This document shows positions 29,723 to 38,525 of a stretch of DNA of 46,566 nucleotides, in pieces. The stretch is from Acidocella aminolytica 101 = DSM 11237. Lineage in GTDB: Bacteria; Pseudomonadota; Alphaproteobacteria; Acetobacterales; Acetobacteraceae. The notes beneath the pieces were generated by a model. That model saw nothing but the letters and a program-made list of their open reading frames with translations, was not told the DNA's origin and searched no databases. Numbering within the stretch: the first letter of the stretch is position 1; every line of letters starts with the position of its first letter. The DNA lies in contig NZ_FQVJ01000007.1 in NCBI RefSeq assembly GCF_900129125.1, positions 1 to 46,566 of the forward strand, read 5' to 3'. Made by a program: the position numbers and the translations under genes.

Positions 29723-31405
29723 GTGGCTAAATCCAAAGGCAAAACCACCCCCGTCCTTGACGAGGCCGAGGCTGGATTCATCTTCATCCCGCTCGGCGGT
29801 ACGGGCGAGATCGGGATGAATTTCAACCTCTATGGCTGTGATGGCGCGTGGCTGGCCGTGGATTGTGGCATGGGCTTTGCGGGCCCTGAAACGCCCGAGG
29901 CGGAAATTGTCCTGCCAGACCCCGCTTTCATCGCGCAGCAGCGCGAGGATCTGCTGGGGATTGTCATTACCCATGCGCATGAGGACCATATTGGCGGCAT
30001 TGCGAGGCTTTGGCCCCAGCTGCGTTGCCCGGTTTACGCCACCCCCTTCGCCGCCGCCGTGATCCGCCGCAAATTGCAGGAAACCAGCTTCAGTCGCGAG
30101 GTGAAGCTGCACATCATCCCCCCCGGCGGCGCATTCGAGCTAGGCCCTTTCAAGCTGCGCTATATCCGCATGACGCACTCCACCCCGGAGGCGCAGGCGC
30201 TCGCCATCACCACTCATCACGGCACCGTGCTGCATACTGGGGACTGGAAGTTCGACCCCGCCCCGGTGGTGGGGGCTGTGACCGATGAAGCCGCGCTGAA
30301 GGCGCTGGGCGATGAAGGCGTGCTGGCCATCATCTCCGATTCCACCTGCGCCACGGTGGAGGGGCATTCCGGCTCTGAAGCCGACGTGAAGAAAAGCTTT
30401 GAGGCGCTGCTGCCGGACCTCACAGGCCGTGTTGCGGTGACCTGCTTTGCTAGCAATGTGGCGCGTGTGGCCAGCATTATCGCCGCGGCAGAAATTGCCG
30501 GGCGGCATGTGGCGCTGGTGGGGCGAAGCCTAAACACCTACATGGCCGCCGCCCAGGAGGCGGGCTATCTGAAAGATGTGCCAGATTTCGTGCCGGAGGA
30601 AGAAATCGGCGGTATCCCGGACGATAACCTGCTCTTGCTCGTCACCGGCAGCCAGGGCGAGCCGCGCTCCGCCATGGCGCGCATCGCGGCTGATACGCAC
30701 CGTTACGCCGTCCTGGGGGAAGGGGATAAAGCCATCTTCTCCGCCCGCACCATCCCTGGTAATGAGCGCGCCATTTTCGCGGTGCAGGACCAACTCACCA
30801 AGCGCGGCGTGCAGGTGATCGTGGATGGTGACGAGTTCGTGCATGTCTCTGGCCATCCGGCGCGGGAGGAGCTGCGGAAGCTCTACAAGTTGATACGGCC
30901 AAAATTCATCATCCCCACCCACGGTGAATGGCGCCATCTCTCCGCCCAGGCGGCCTTCGCCAAGGAGAACGGCATCAACACTGTTCTGGTCGAGGACGGC
31001 GATGTCGTGCTGTTCGGCGGCAATGGCCCGGCGGTGGTGGATGCTGTGCCCACTGGGCGCCTAGTAGTGGATGGCGACCGGATTGTGCCACTGAAGGGCA
31101 GCGTATTGGCGGCGCGCAAGCGGATGTTGTTCAATGGCGTGGTGGTGGGCAGCTTTGCCGTCAATGCCAAAGGCAAGCTGGTCGGCGCCCCCCGTATTTC
31201 CGCCCCCGGCCTGCTGGAGGAGCTGGACGGTGCCCAGCGCATCGCCTGTGAGCATGAATTCCACGAGCTTCTGGAGGATCTTGCCCCTGCTTTGCGGCAG
31301 GACGAAGCCGCTTTTGCTGAAGCCGCCCGTGCCGGTCTGCGCCGGATTGTTGGTAAACCGCTCGGTAAGCGCCCACTGGTGGAAGTGCATATTCTAACGG
31401 TTTGA
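29723..31405 (+). CDS. rnj: Ribonuclease J
   Basis: 560-residue metallo-beta-lactamase/beta-CASP ribonuclease with 5'-3' exo- and endonuclease activity in mRNA decay and rRNA maturation. The metal-binding motif HAHEDHIGG supplies His84, His86, Asp88 and His89; later metal ligands lie in THSTPE and HTGDWKFD. The beta-CASP region (AVTCFASNVARV... LVGRSLNTYM... VTGSQGEPRSAM... FVHVSGHPAREELRKLYKLI broken by spacers) is complete, as is the C-terminal domain. The start is GTG 29723 with AGGAG upstream (29707-29711). The nearest terminator lies 197 bases beyond the stop. Confidence 0.97.
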   Translation: MAKSKGKTTPVLDEAEAGFIFIPLGGTGEIGMNFNLYGCDGAWLAVDCGMGFAGPETPEAEIVLPDPAFIAQQREDLLGIVITHAHEDHIGGIARLWPQLRCPVYATPFAAAVIRRKLQETSFSREVKLHIIPPGGAFELGPFKLRYIRMTHSTPEAQALAITTHHGTVLHTGDWKFDPAPVVGAVTDEAALKALGDEGVLAIISDSTCATVEGHSGSEADVKKSFEALLPDLTGRVAVTCFASNVARVASIIAAAEIAGRHVALVGRSLNTYMAAAQEAGYLKDVPDFVPEEEIGGIPDDNLLLLVTGSQGEPRSAMARIAADTHRYAVLGEGDKAIFSARTIPGNERAIFAVQDQLTKRGVQVIVDGDEFVHVSGHPAREELRKLYKLIRPKFIIPTHGEWRHLSAQAAFAKENGINTVLVEDGDVVLFGGNGPAVVDAVPTGRLVVDGDRIVPLKGSVLAARKRMLFNGVVVGSFAVNAKGKLVGAPRISAPGLLEELDGAQRIACEHEFHELLEDLAPALRQDEAAFAEAARAGLRRIVGKPLGKRPLVEVHILTV

Positions 31406-31542
31406 CTTAAATATGGTCATTTTCTGGCTTTTTGTATTTTCTTGCGTATTTTTTGGTCAATTTGTGTCTGAAAGGCTAAAAGAAAAGCTTTTTTCCGCGT
31501 GTTTTTTCTCGACGCCTCGCAATGCTGCGGTGCATTATGAAC

Positions 31543-31571
31543 GCAGGATGGAGATTGGTTCTTCATCCTGC
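31543..31571 (+). other. Hairpin in the rnj downstream region
   Basis: Perfect 8-bp stem GCAGGATG (31543-31550) / CATCCTGC (31564-31571) with a 13-base loop. It stands 30 bases before the terminator at 31602. Confidence 0.55.
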
Positions 31572-31601
31572 CGTGTGACTGGCGTTTCCTCCCTGAACTT
31601 G

Positions 31602-31640
31602 GCCCGCCACCCTTTACGGGTTGGCGGGCTTCTTTCTTTT
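31602..31640 (+). terminator. Rho-independent terminator between rnj and acyltransferase gene
   Basis: Stem GCCCGCCA (31602-31609) / TGGCGGGC (31622-31629), extended inward by CCC/GGG with one bulged base, then the T-rich tail TTCTTTCTTTT. It is oriented to stop plus-strand transcripts coming from rnj or from the intergenic stretch. Confidence 0.85.
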
Positions 31641-31719
31641 GGCTGATGGCTATTTCAGGTTTGCATCCCCGGGGCGCTGCTTTAATCCAGCGCCATATTG
31701 ATTTACACCAGGGGCGCCG

Positions 31720-32874
31720 ATGAGCCAGAAGACGGACATTACCGACCTGACAATCTGCCGTTCCGCTTTCGCGGCCTGGGTGTTCCTCTATCATTTGGAT
31801 TTGCATCTGCATTTCTCGGCCTGGCTAGGACCGCTTTCGGGGCTGATCCGGCATGGCTATCTCGGGGTGGATGGGTTCTTCATCCTCTCCGGCCTGATCC
31901 TGATGCATACGCACCGTGAGTTTCATGTTCCAAAAATGGATTGGATAAAGCCAGAGCTAACCTGGCCAGCTCCAAAGGCAATATTCAGCTTCTACGCAAA
32001 GCGTCTCGCGCGCATCTATCCCGTCCATCTGGCGACGCTGCTTATCTTGCTGGCACTGTTGGCGGGGGGCGCGGCCCTGGGGTTAACCCCGTATACGCCA
32101 AAGAGCTTCGGTATGACTACCTTGGTGCAGAATCTGTTTCTGGTTCAGGGCTGGGGCGGGGATCATTTTGGTGCCTGGAATTATCCATCCTGGTCCATCA
32201 GTACGGAGTGGGCCGGATATTTATTATTTCCCTTATTTGCGACGCTCCTCTCTTATTTTATTCGTGAAGTTTCAATCCAGTTGGCTGTCCTCCTGTGGCC
32301 GGTGCTCGGGCTGATCTATTATATCTCGGGAAATACGCTCAATCTCACCTTCTCCGCGGGGCTCATCCGTTTTTTCCCGGAGTTCCTGCTTGGTATCGCA
32401 TCATTCCGTGTTACGACCATCGTGTCGGACTTCGAGTTTGCCCGGCAGCTATTTTTCTGGGCAGGTCTGGGGTTAACCTTCCTTGGCGCGGCATTGTCGG
32501 TGGATGTTCTCGCGGTACTTGGCCTTTGGGGGGTGCTTTTCGCGCTTTATCTCCAGGCTGATTCCGAAAAGCCGCCTGTCTTTGGCCGCCGTCCGGTGCT
32601 GCATTTTCTCGGCCTGCTGTCTTATTGCTTCTATATGAGCTTCGCCACCGCCGAGATGCTCACCGTCCAGGGCTTCCGGCATTTCGGCTGGCAGCCCACC
32701 ACGCATGGCTGGCTGTTCGCTGCCTGCATGACCGGAAGCACCTTTGCCCTCGCCATGCTGTTGCGTGTGCTGGTTGAGCAGCCTTGCCGCAAGCTTGCCA
32801 ATCGCTGGCTCACCCCTCAAGACGCCGTTAAACAAGTGGCGCGAGCCACTGAAAAGCCTCAATCCCTGTTTTAA
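31720..32874 (+). CDS. Acyltransferase 3 family membrane protein
   Basis: 384-residue integral membrane acyltransferase of the OafA/NodX (acyltransferase 3) family, which moves acetyl or other acyl groups onto sugars of surface polysaccharides or other acceptors. About ten transmembrane helices are visible. Family signatures: an early Arg/His helix ([15 protein letters not shown]), [19 protein letters not shown] with the conserved FFxLSGF-type motif, [18 protein letters not shown] and [14 protein letters not shown]. The acceptor is unknown. The first 550 bases of the gene are richer in A and T than neighbouring genes, and it stands between rnj and proS, which are usually closer together in this group, so acquisition by transfer is possible. 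proS follows after only 8 bases, so it probably shares this transcript. Confidence 0.85.
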   Translation: MSQKTDITDLTICRSAFAAWVFLYHLDLHLHFSAWLGPLSGLIRHGYLGVDGFFILSGLILMHTHREFHVPKMDWIKPELTWPAPKAIFSFYAKRLARIYPVHLATLLILLALLAGGAALGLTPYTPKSFGMTTLVQNLFLVQGWGGDHFGAWNYPSWSISTEWAGYLLFPLFATLLSYFIREVSIQLAVLLWPVLGLIYYISGNTLNLTFSAGLIRFFPEFLLGIASFRVTTIVSDFEFARQLFFWAGLGLTFLGAALSVDVLAVLGLWGVLFALYLQADSEKPPVFGRRPVLHFLGLLSYCFYMSFATAEMLTVQGFRHFGWQPTTHGWLFAACMTGSTFALAMLLRVLVEQPCRKLANRWLTPQDAVKQVARATEKPQSLF

Positions 32875-32882
32875 GGTCCCTC

Positions 32883-34175
32883 ATGCGTCTCTCCAAAAGC
32901 CTGATTCCCACCCTCAAGGAAACGCCCGCCGAGGCGCAAATCGCCTCGCACCGGCTGATGCTTCGGGCGGGTATGATCCGCCAGATGGCCTCGGGCATTT
33001 ATGCCTGGCTTCCCACCGGCACCCGCGTGCTTTCCAAGATCGCGCAGATCGTGCGGGAAGAGCAGGACGCCGCCGGGGCGCAGGAAGTGCTGATGCCAAC
33101 AGTCCAGAGTGCCGATCTCTGGCGCGAATCCGGCCGTTACGACGCTTATGGCAAAGAGATGCTGCGCATCATGGACCGTCACGAGCGCGAATTGCTGTTT
33201 GGCCCCACGAACGAGGAAATGATCACTGCGATCATGCGGGATTCCATCAAATCCTACCGTGAACTTCCGCAAATCCCCTATCAGATCCAGTGGAAATTCC
33301 GTGACGAGGTGCGCCCGCGCTTTGGTGTGCTACGCGGCCGCGAGTTTTTGATGAAGGACGCTTATTCCTTCGACCTGGACCGTGACGGCGCCGTGGTGAG
33401 CTACAAGAAAATGATGCTTGCCTATATGCGCACCTTCCAGCGCATAGGCATCACAGCCATTCCTATGCGCGCCGATACCGGGCAGATCGGCGGCGATCTC
33501 AGCCACGAATTCCACGTCCTTGCCCCTACGGGTGAATCCGGCGTGTTTTACGACGCCGCCTTCGAGGCAGGCGATGCCATGACCGCCACGGATATCGACG
33601 CCTTCTACGAACAAATGACCACTATCTACGCCGCCACAGACGAAAAGCACGACACGGCCGCCTGGGACAAAATCCCGGCTGAGCGTAAGCGTGAGGGCAG
33701 GGGTATCGAGGTCGGTCAGATTTTCTATTTCGGCATCAAATACTCGCAAGCGATGAATTTCGCCGTCACCGGCGCGGATGGCCAAAAATTCTTCCCCGAG
33801 ATGGGCTCTTACGGCATCGGCGTCTCCCGCTTGGTCGGCGCCATTATTGAGGCGCGGCATGACGAAGCCGGGATCATCTGGCCGGATGCCATCGCCCCCT
33901 TTAAGGCCGCCATCCTCAATCTGCGCCAGGGCGATGCCACCACGGATGCACTGTGCGAGAAAATCTACGCTAGCTTCGGCAATGATGCGCTTTATGATGA
34001 CCGCGAGGAACGCGCGGGCGCCAAATTCGCGGAGGCTGATCTGATGGGCCATCCCTGGCAGATCATCATCGGCCCGCGCGGTGCCGCCAATGGCATGGTG
34101 GAGCTGAAACGCCGTGCCACGGGCGAGCGGTTCGAACTCCCCGTTAAGGACGCTCTGGCCAAGGTCGGCGCCTGA
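32883..34175 (+). CDS. proS: Prolyl-tRNA synthetase (short alphaproteobacterial type)
   Basis: 430-residue class II aminoacyl-tRNA synthetase charging tRNA-Pro. Motif 2 ([26 protein letters not shown] in pieces), the TNEEM block ([10 protein letters not shown]) and motif 3 ([16 protein letters not shown]) are intact, and the anticodon-binding domain ends the protein ([18 protein letters not shown]). The editing insertion of about 180 residues found in E. coli ProRS is absent, as is usual in alphaproteobacteria, so mischarged Ala-tRNA-Pro must be cleared by a free-standing editing factor. It overlaps the lolC/E start by one base. Confidence 0.97.
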   Translation: MRLSKSLIPTLKETPAEAQIASHRLMLRAGMIRQMASGIYAWLPTGTRVLSKIAQIVREEQDAAGAQEVLMPTVQSADLWRESGRYDAYGKEMLRIMDRHERELLFGPTNEEMITAIMRDSIKSYRELPQIPYQIQWKFRDEVRPRFGVLRGREFLMKDAYSFDLDRDGAVVSYKKMMLAYMRTFQRIGITAIPMRADTGQIGGDLSHEFHVLAPTGESGVFYDAAFEAGDAMTATDIDAFYEQMTTIYAATDEKHDTAAWDKIPAERKREGRGIEVGQIFYFGIKYSQAMNFAVTGADGQKFFPEMGSYGIGVSRLVGAIIEARHDEAGIIWPDAIAPFKAAILNLRQGDATTDALCEKIYASFGNDALYDDREERAGAKFAEADLMGHPWQIIIGPRGAANGMVELKRRATGERFELPVKDALAKVGA

Positions 34176-35425
34176 TGTTCAATGCCTTCGAGCGGAAGAT
34201 CGCGGCGCGCTATCTGCGTGCCCGGCGCGGCGAGCGCTTTGTCTCCGTCATCGCCATTTTCTCGCTCGTCGGCATCGCGCTTGGCGTTGCCACGCTCATC
34301 ATCGTGATGAGCGTGATGAACGGCTTCCGCCAGGAATTGTTGAGCCAGATTCTTGGGCTGAATGGTGATATCGGCGTCTATGGCGCCGGTGTGCCACTCA
34401 ACAATTACGATGAAATGGCCGCTAAGATCAGAAACATCAAAGGCGTCACCGGTGCGTTCCCCATCTCGCAGGGGGAGGTGCTAATGTCTGGCCCGCAAGG
34501 CGGCGCCACGGGCGGCATTGCGCGCGGCATCACCCCGGCGGGGCTGGAGCAGCTTCCCACCGTTTCCAAACACGTCATCGCGGGCAGCCTCGAAAACCTC
34601 AAAGGCGGGGACAGCATCGCCATTGGCGGCGTGCTGGCGCAGCAATTCAACCTTTCTATCGGTTCACAAATTTCACTGATTTTGCCTCAAGGAAAGGCAA
34701 CGGTCATCGGCACAATCCCATCCATCCAAAGCTTCAAGGTGGTGGCGATCTTTCAGACCGGCATGCAGCAATATGATTCGAGCTTCGTGTTCCTGCCGCT
34801 CCAGGCCGCGCAAACACTGTTTCAGCAAAACGGTACCGCGTCGCAGATTCAGGTTTTTGTCAAAAACCCGGATAACGACACCGCCGTCAAACAGGCCATC
34901 GTGAATGAGTTTCCAAATGTGCCCTTGAACATTCAGGACTGGAAGCAGAACAATAACAGTTTCCTCGCCGCCGTCACGGTGGAGCGGAACGTGATGTTCC
35001 TGATCCTCACGCTCATTATCATCGTCGCCGCGTTCAACGTCATTTCCTCCTTGATCATGATGGTGAAAGACAAAGCCAAGGACATCGCCATTCTGCGCAC
35101 GATGGGGGCGAGTTCCGGCTCGATCATGCGGATCTTCCTGATGGCGGGTGCGTCCGTGGGTGTGCTGGGCACGTTGATCGGGTTTGTGCTGGGCGTGCTG
35201 TTTTGCGAGCATATCAACCAGATTCGGCTGTTCATCCAGGGCCTCACCGGCCAGCAACTTTTCAACCCCACAATTTATTACCTGGAATCCTTGCCCGCGA
35301 AGCTGGACTGGCGCGAGGTCACCGAAGTCATCGTGATGTCGCTCGTGCTGTCGGTGCTCGCCACCATTTACCCAAGCTGGCGCGCCGCGAAGATCGACCC
35401 GGTGGAGACGCTGCGCAGTGAGTGA
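34175..35425 (+). CDS. lolC: Lipoprotein-releasing ABC transporter permease (LolC/E family)
   Basis: 416-residue inner-membrane permease that, with LolD, extracts outer-membrane lipoproteins and hands them to LolA. An N-terminal helix (about 20-45, with [22 protein letters not shown]) is followed by a large periplasmic domain (about 46-270) and three C-terminal helices. The typical LolE/C blocks [23 protein letters not shown] and [24 protein letters not shown] are visible. Only one LolC/E gene lies beside lolD, so I infer a homodimeric permease. It starts at the last base of proS and overlaps lolD by 8 bases. Confidence 0.93.
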   Translation: MFNAFERKIAARYLRARRGERFVSVIAIFSLVGIALGVATLIIVMSVMNGFRQELLSQILGLNGDIGVYGAGVPLNNYDEMAAKIRNIKGVTGAFPISQGEVLMSGPQGGATGGIARGITPAGLEQLPTVSKHVIAGSLENLKGGDSIAIGGVLAQQFNLSIGSQISLILPQGKATVIGTIPSIQSFKVVAIFQTGMQQYDSSFVFLPLQAAQTLFQQNGTASQIQVFVKNPDNDTAVKQAIVNEFPNVPLNIQDWKQNNNSFLAAVTVERNVMFLILTLIIIVAAFNVISSLIMMVKDKAKDIAILRTMGASSGSIMRIFLMAGASVGVLGTLIGFVLGVLFCEHINQIRLFIQGLTGQQLFNPTIYYLESLPAKLDWREVTEVIVMSLVLSVLATIYPSWRAAKIDPVETLRSE

Positions 35426-36092
35426 GTATCTTCTATCCCTGAAAGCCATTTGCCGCACCTATCAGTCCGGCGAAGGCGCGCTCACCGTGCTCAACGGCGC
35501 GGCACTCACGCTGGCTCCAGGTGAGATTGTCGCCCTGGTCGCGCCCTCGGGCTCCGGCAAGTCAACCTTGCTTCATCTGGCGGGGCTGTTGGAAAAGCCG
35601 GATGCGGGCTCGGTGATTATCAACGGTCAGAACGCGGGCGACCTGAATGATACCGGGCGCACCGCCTTGCGCTTGAAGCATGTTGGTTTCGTCTATCAGT
35701 TCCATCATCTGCTGGCTGAGTTCACGGCGCTGGAGAATATCTCCGTCCCGCAAATGATCGCCGGTGTCCCGCAGTCGCGGGCCAATCAACGCTCCTTGGA
35801 ATTGCTGGAGAAATTCGGTCTCGGCCCGCGTGCCTCGCATCTGCCTGGCAAGCTGTCGGGCGGTGAAAAGCAACGCGTCGCCATTGCCCGGGCGCTGGCC
35901 AACAACCCCTCGCTGCTGCTGGCCGATGAGCCAACCGGCAATCTGGACGTGGCCACCGCCAACATCGTGTTCGAGGAACTTCTGCATGTGGTCCGCAGCG
36001 AAAACACCGCCGCGCTAATCGCCACCCATAACCCCGACCTCGCGGCTCGGATGGACCGGCAGATCACGCTGCGCGATGGGCGTTTGGTTTAA
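35418..36092 (+). CDS. lolD: Lipoprotein-releasing ABC transporter ATP-binding protein
   Basis: 224-residue ATPase of the Lol lipoprotein-release complex (MacB/LolD family). Walker [11 protein letters not shown]-loop [10 protein letters not shown], signature LSGGEKQR, Walker [12 protein letters not shown] and the switch His in ATHNPDLA are all present. The start is GTG 35418, 8 bases inside lolC/E, giving [19 protein letters not shown]. It is the last plus-strand gene of this block and converges on the GNAT gene. Confidence 0.96.
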   Translation: MSEYLLSLKAICRTYQSGEGALTVLNGAALTLAPGEIVALVAPSGSGKSTLLHLAGLLEKPDAGSVIINGQNAGDLNDTGRTALRLKHVGFVYQFHHLLAEFTALENISVPQMIAGVPQSRANQRSLELLEKFGLGPRASHLPGKLSGGEKQRVAIARALANNPSLLLADEPTGNLDVATANIVFEELLHVVRSENTAALIATHNPDLAARMDRQITLRDGRLV

Positions 36093-36109
36093 GGTAGAGG
36101 CTCCACGCC

Positions 36110-36135
36110 CCCCCCAATTTCAGGCCATTGGGGGG
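36110..36135. terminator. Inverted repeat between lolD and the GNAT gene
   Basis: CCCCCCAAT (36110-36118) / ATTGGGGGG (36127-36135), 9-bp stem with an 8-base loop, inside a run of eight C (36108-36115) and a G-rich partner. It lies 18 bases after the lolD stop and overlaps the reconstructed end of the GNAT gene. There is no T-tract. Confidence 0.45.
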
Positions 36136-36600
36136 AGGGGCTTCACCATCTCGATCCCATAGGCTGAAAATCCAGCCTCGTCATACACGCGCCGCACGCG
36201 TTCATTGTCGACAAAATATTCAGCCTGAGTTGCTTTGCCCCCTGGCGGCGGCAATCTTTTCCACTTCCTCCGTCAAGGCGCGGCCAACGCCTTGCCCGCG
36301 CAAGGCTTCGTCCACGAACAGGTTTGAGATAGGGGCGTAGCTGCGCAAATCTTCCCGCATATAAACATCGTCCATTTCAAAATACATGGACAGATGTTCG
36401 GCAATCCGGCCAGCCTGCTCGGCCACCAGCACGGCGCCGTCTTGTTGCGCTACAGTGTCTAGCGCTTCGGCCAAGCTGTCAGTTGTCCCGGCGAGATCGA
36501 TCCGCCTGTCGCCTGAAATCTCCTGCTCAAACTGGTTCAATGCCCAAAGCTGGGTTTGCAGCGCCTCATGATCTTCCGGTATGGCGGGCCGGATGATCAC
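36120..36600 (-). pseudogene. GNAT-family N-acetyltransferase, frame broken near the 3' end
   Basis: The open frame from ATG 36600 stops at 36220 after 126 codons: it starts MIIRPAIPEDHEALQTQLW and reaches the acetyl-CoA loop LRGQGVGRALTEEVEKIAAARG, then ends QSNSG. The rest of the fold continues in other frames: GAKQLRLNI in one (36241-36215), then VDNERVRRVYDEAGF and IEMVKPLPPMA in another, stopping at 36120-36122. The typical GNAT order (strand, N-R, Y-GF) is restored by adding one G to the G5 run (36238-36242) and one T to the T4 run (minus strand of 36213-36216); a single one-base loss in the G run also reopens the frame but gives a less natural strand. Either decay or homopolymer sequencing error explains it. 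The start overlaps the TAXI gene's stop by 4 bases. Confidence 0.8.
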
Positions 36601-37577
36601 GCCTGTACCGCATCGCGCGGCAGATGATACCCCGCCGCCCGCAGCGCCTTTGCGGCACCGGGATGAAACCGCAGTCCCGCCTCATAAACCGGCTTCACCG
36701 GCTGAGGCTTAGCCGCGTCGCGTACCGCCACGGCGAGCAGATGCCGGTTTTTCAAGGCTGCAGCCGTAATTGCTTCCGCCAGACTGTCCGGCAGAGCCGA
36801 GGTGCCAACGGCCACATTCATCGCCCCCAGGCTGCCCACATCCACTGTCTGCCCCGGGAAGGTGCCCGCATGCAAAATCATCCGCGACAGCCCCGGAATA
36901 AACCGCCCCGCTTGCGCCGCCTCCGCGTCTGAGAAGCCGATCAGCACCAGCTTCCTCCCCATCGCCGCGGCGTTGATGGCTGGCAGAGGCGGCGCGCCGA
37001 TAAACGCGCAGGCGGCCAACTGCCCTTCAAGCATCCGCCGCACTTGCTGCTCGTAATTGCCGGTCTCGATTCGCCCTGGATTGACGCCAATGCTGGTCAG
37101 TATCTGCTTCAACAGTACCGCGCTGCTGGCCCCCGCCGGTCCCACGCCAATCGGCTGCGCGGTCAGTCCGGCCAAATTCGTCACGCCGCTACCCGTCGCG
37201 GCGATAATTTGCAGCACTGAGGGGTAAGTTGGGAACAAAGCCCGGAAGCTGTCCAGTTTCACCCCGGCCGTCCAGTTTGCTGTCCCAGCGCGCGCCTGCG
37301 CCGCCACCGGCACGGAGGCTAGGCCAAGCTGGGCACTTCCTTCTTCGATCAGCAACAGATTGGCACTGGAGCCGCCCGTGGCGCGGTAAGCAATGTCGAT
37401 GCCCGTGGCATGTTTAACCAACTGCCCCCAAGCTGGGCCAAAAATCGCATAGGCGCCGCCCGGTTCCCCGGTGCCCATCACCAGCGCACCGGGCCAAGGG
37501 GCCTGCGCTGCCTGTCCTGCCTTGACTAGCGCCAAGGCCGCCCCAGTTCCAATCAGGCTTCTCCGTGTCAGGCTCAT
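36597..37577 (-). CDS. TAXI-family TRAP-type solute-binding protein
   Basis: 326-residue exported substrate-binding protein of the TAXI group, normally the periplasmic receptor of TRAP transporters for small organic acids or amino acids. The N-terminus MSLTRRSLIGTGAALALVKAGQA looks like a signal peptide and contains an Arg-Arg pair compatible with Tat export; cleavage is likely after AAQA. Core TAXI features: VMGTGEPGGAYAIFGPAWGQLV, YRATGGSSANLLLIEEGSAQLGLAS in pieces and IGVGPAGASSAVLLKQIL. No TRAP membrane subunit is in the window. It overlaps the pip start upstream and the GNAT gene downstream by 4 bases each, which is unusual company. The ligand is unknown. Confidence 0.85.
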   Translation of the reverse strand: MSLTRRSLIGTGAALALVKAGQAAQAPWPGALVMGTGEPGGAYAIFGPAWGQLVKHATGIDIAYRATGGSSANLLLIEEGSAQLGLASVPVAAQARAGTANWTAGVKLDSFRALFPTYPSVLQIIAATGSGVTNLAGLTAQPIGVGPAGASSAVLLKQILTSIGVNPGRIETGNYEQQVRRMLEGQLAACAFIGAPPLPAINAAAMGRKLVLIGFSDAEAAQAGRFIPGLSRMILHAGTFPGQTVDVGSLGAMNVAVGTSALPDSLAEAITAAALKNRHLLAVAVRDAAKPQPVKPVYEAGLRFHPGAAKALRAAGYHLPRDAVQA

Positions 37578-38524
37578 AGCAGCACCCGACTGCGGTCCAG
37601 GGCTGAGAGTAAGGCCATCCGCACCCCTGGTTCAAGTGCTGAATGCCCCGCATCCGGCACCAGGGTCAGGCGCGCACGCGGCCAGGCGGCGGCGAGTTCA
37701 AATGCTGTTTGCGCCGGGCAGATCATGTCGTACCGCCCCTGCACAATCTCCGCCGGAATATCGCGCAGCTTGTCCATATGGGCGAGCAGCCCGCCAGGTG
37801 GCAGAAACAGCTCGTTGCGGAAATAATGCGCCTCGATTCGTGCCAGCCCAATCGCGCTGCGGTCCTGCGCGAATGTGGCCACCGCCTCAAAGCTCGGCAA
37901 CAAGGTGGAGCAGGAGCCCTCATACAAGCTCCAAGCCCGCGCCGCTTCAGTCTGCACGCGTGGGTCTGGGTCGGTCAGGCGAGTGAAATAGGCTTCCAGC
38001 AGGTTGTGCCGCTCTTCACGCGGCAGATAATCTGCAAAAACAGCATGAGCATCCGGGAAGATGCGCTGCATACCGTAGAGAAACCACTCCACTTCCGCAG
38101 CCCTGCCCAGAAAAATGCCGCGCAGCACCGCCCCCGCCACGCGGTCCGAGTGTGCCTGGGCATAGGCCAGCGCCAGGGTTGAGCCCCAGGAGCCGCCAAA
38201 TAGCAGCATCCGCTCAATCCCCAGAAAGGTCCGCAGCGTCTCAATATCCGAGATCAGCTGCGGGGTGTTGTTATTCTCCAGGCTCCCCAGCGGGCGGGAG
38301 CGCCCAGCTCCGCGCTGGTCAAAAATAATCACCCGCCAGATTGCGGGGTCGAAAAACCGCCGATGCACCGCCCCAGCGCCAGCCCCCGGCCCGCCATGCA
38401 GAAATAGCACCGGCTTACCCGCCGGGTTGCCCACCTGCTCCCAATACATCACGTGCCCTTCGGAGAGCGGGAGATAGCCGGACTCGAACGGCCCGATTTC
38501 TGGAAACAGGTCGCCGCGCGGCAT
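37574..38524 (-). CDS. pip: Prolyl iminopeptidase (S33 family)
   Basis: 316-residue alpha/beta-hydrolase that removes N-terminal proline from peptides. The oxyanion region LFLHGGPGAGAG (40-51), FDQRGAGRSRP (68-78), nucleophile elbow GGSWGS with Ser112, acid Asp in QGRYDMICP and His in AGHSALEP are all present in the S33 order. There is no signal peptide. It begins one base after the degT stop and overlaps the TAXI gene by 4 bases. The protein's usual job is cytosolic peptide turnover; a link to TAXI-mediated uptake is only suggested by position. Confidence 0.93.
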   Translation of the reverse strand: MPRGDLFPEIGPFESGYLPLSEGHVMYWEQVGNPAGKPVLFLHGGPGAGAGAVHRRFFDPAIWRVIIFDQRGAGRSRPLGSLENNNTPQLISDIETLRTFLGIERMLLFGGSWGSTLALAYAQAHSDRVAGAVLRGIFLGRAAEVEWFLYGMQRIFPDAHAVFADYLPREERHNLLEAYFTRLTDPDPRVQTEAARAWSLYEGSCSTLLPSFEAVATFAQDRSAIGLARIEAHYFRNELFLPPGGLLAHMDKLRDIPAEIVQGRYDMICPAQTAFELAAAWPRARLTLVPDAGHSALEPGVRMALLSALDRSRVLL

Positions 38525-38525
38525 T

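Larger units (their letters stand above)
31406..31719 (+). other. AT-rich intergenic stretch between rnj and the acyltransferase gene
   Basis: 314 bases with no convincing gene. The first 100 bases are strikingly T-rich for this genome. Three hairpins follow: 31543-31571, a terminator at 31602-31640, and GGCGCTG/CAGCGCC at 31673-31694 (8-base loop) just before the acyltransferase ribosome-binding site. A 77-codon frame at 31413-31646 runs through the terminator and is not credible. The stretch could be a long rnj 3' UTR or hold a small RNA ending at about 31640. Confidence 0.5.

Noticed and set aside
31413-31646. 77-codon frame with a hydrophobic start after rnj
   Set aside because: It runs through the terminator at 31602-31640, has no ribosome-binding site and no recognisable homology; the hydrophobicity follows from the T-rich DNA.
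32883-34175. Short ProRS lacking the editing insertion
   Set aside because: Looks like a truncation at first, but the 430-residue form without the insertion is the normal alphaproteobacterial type.
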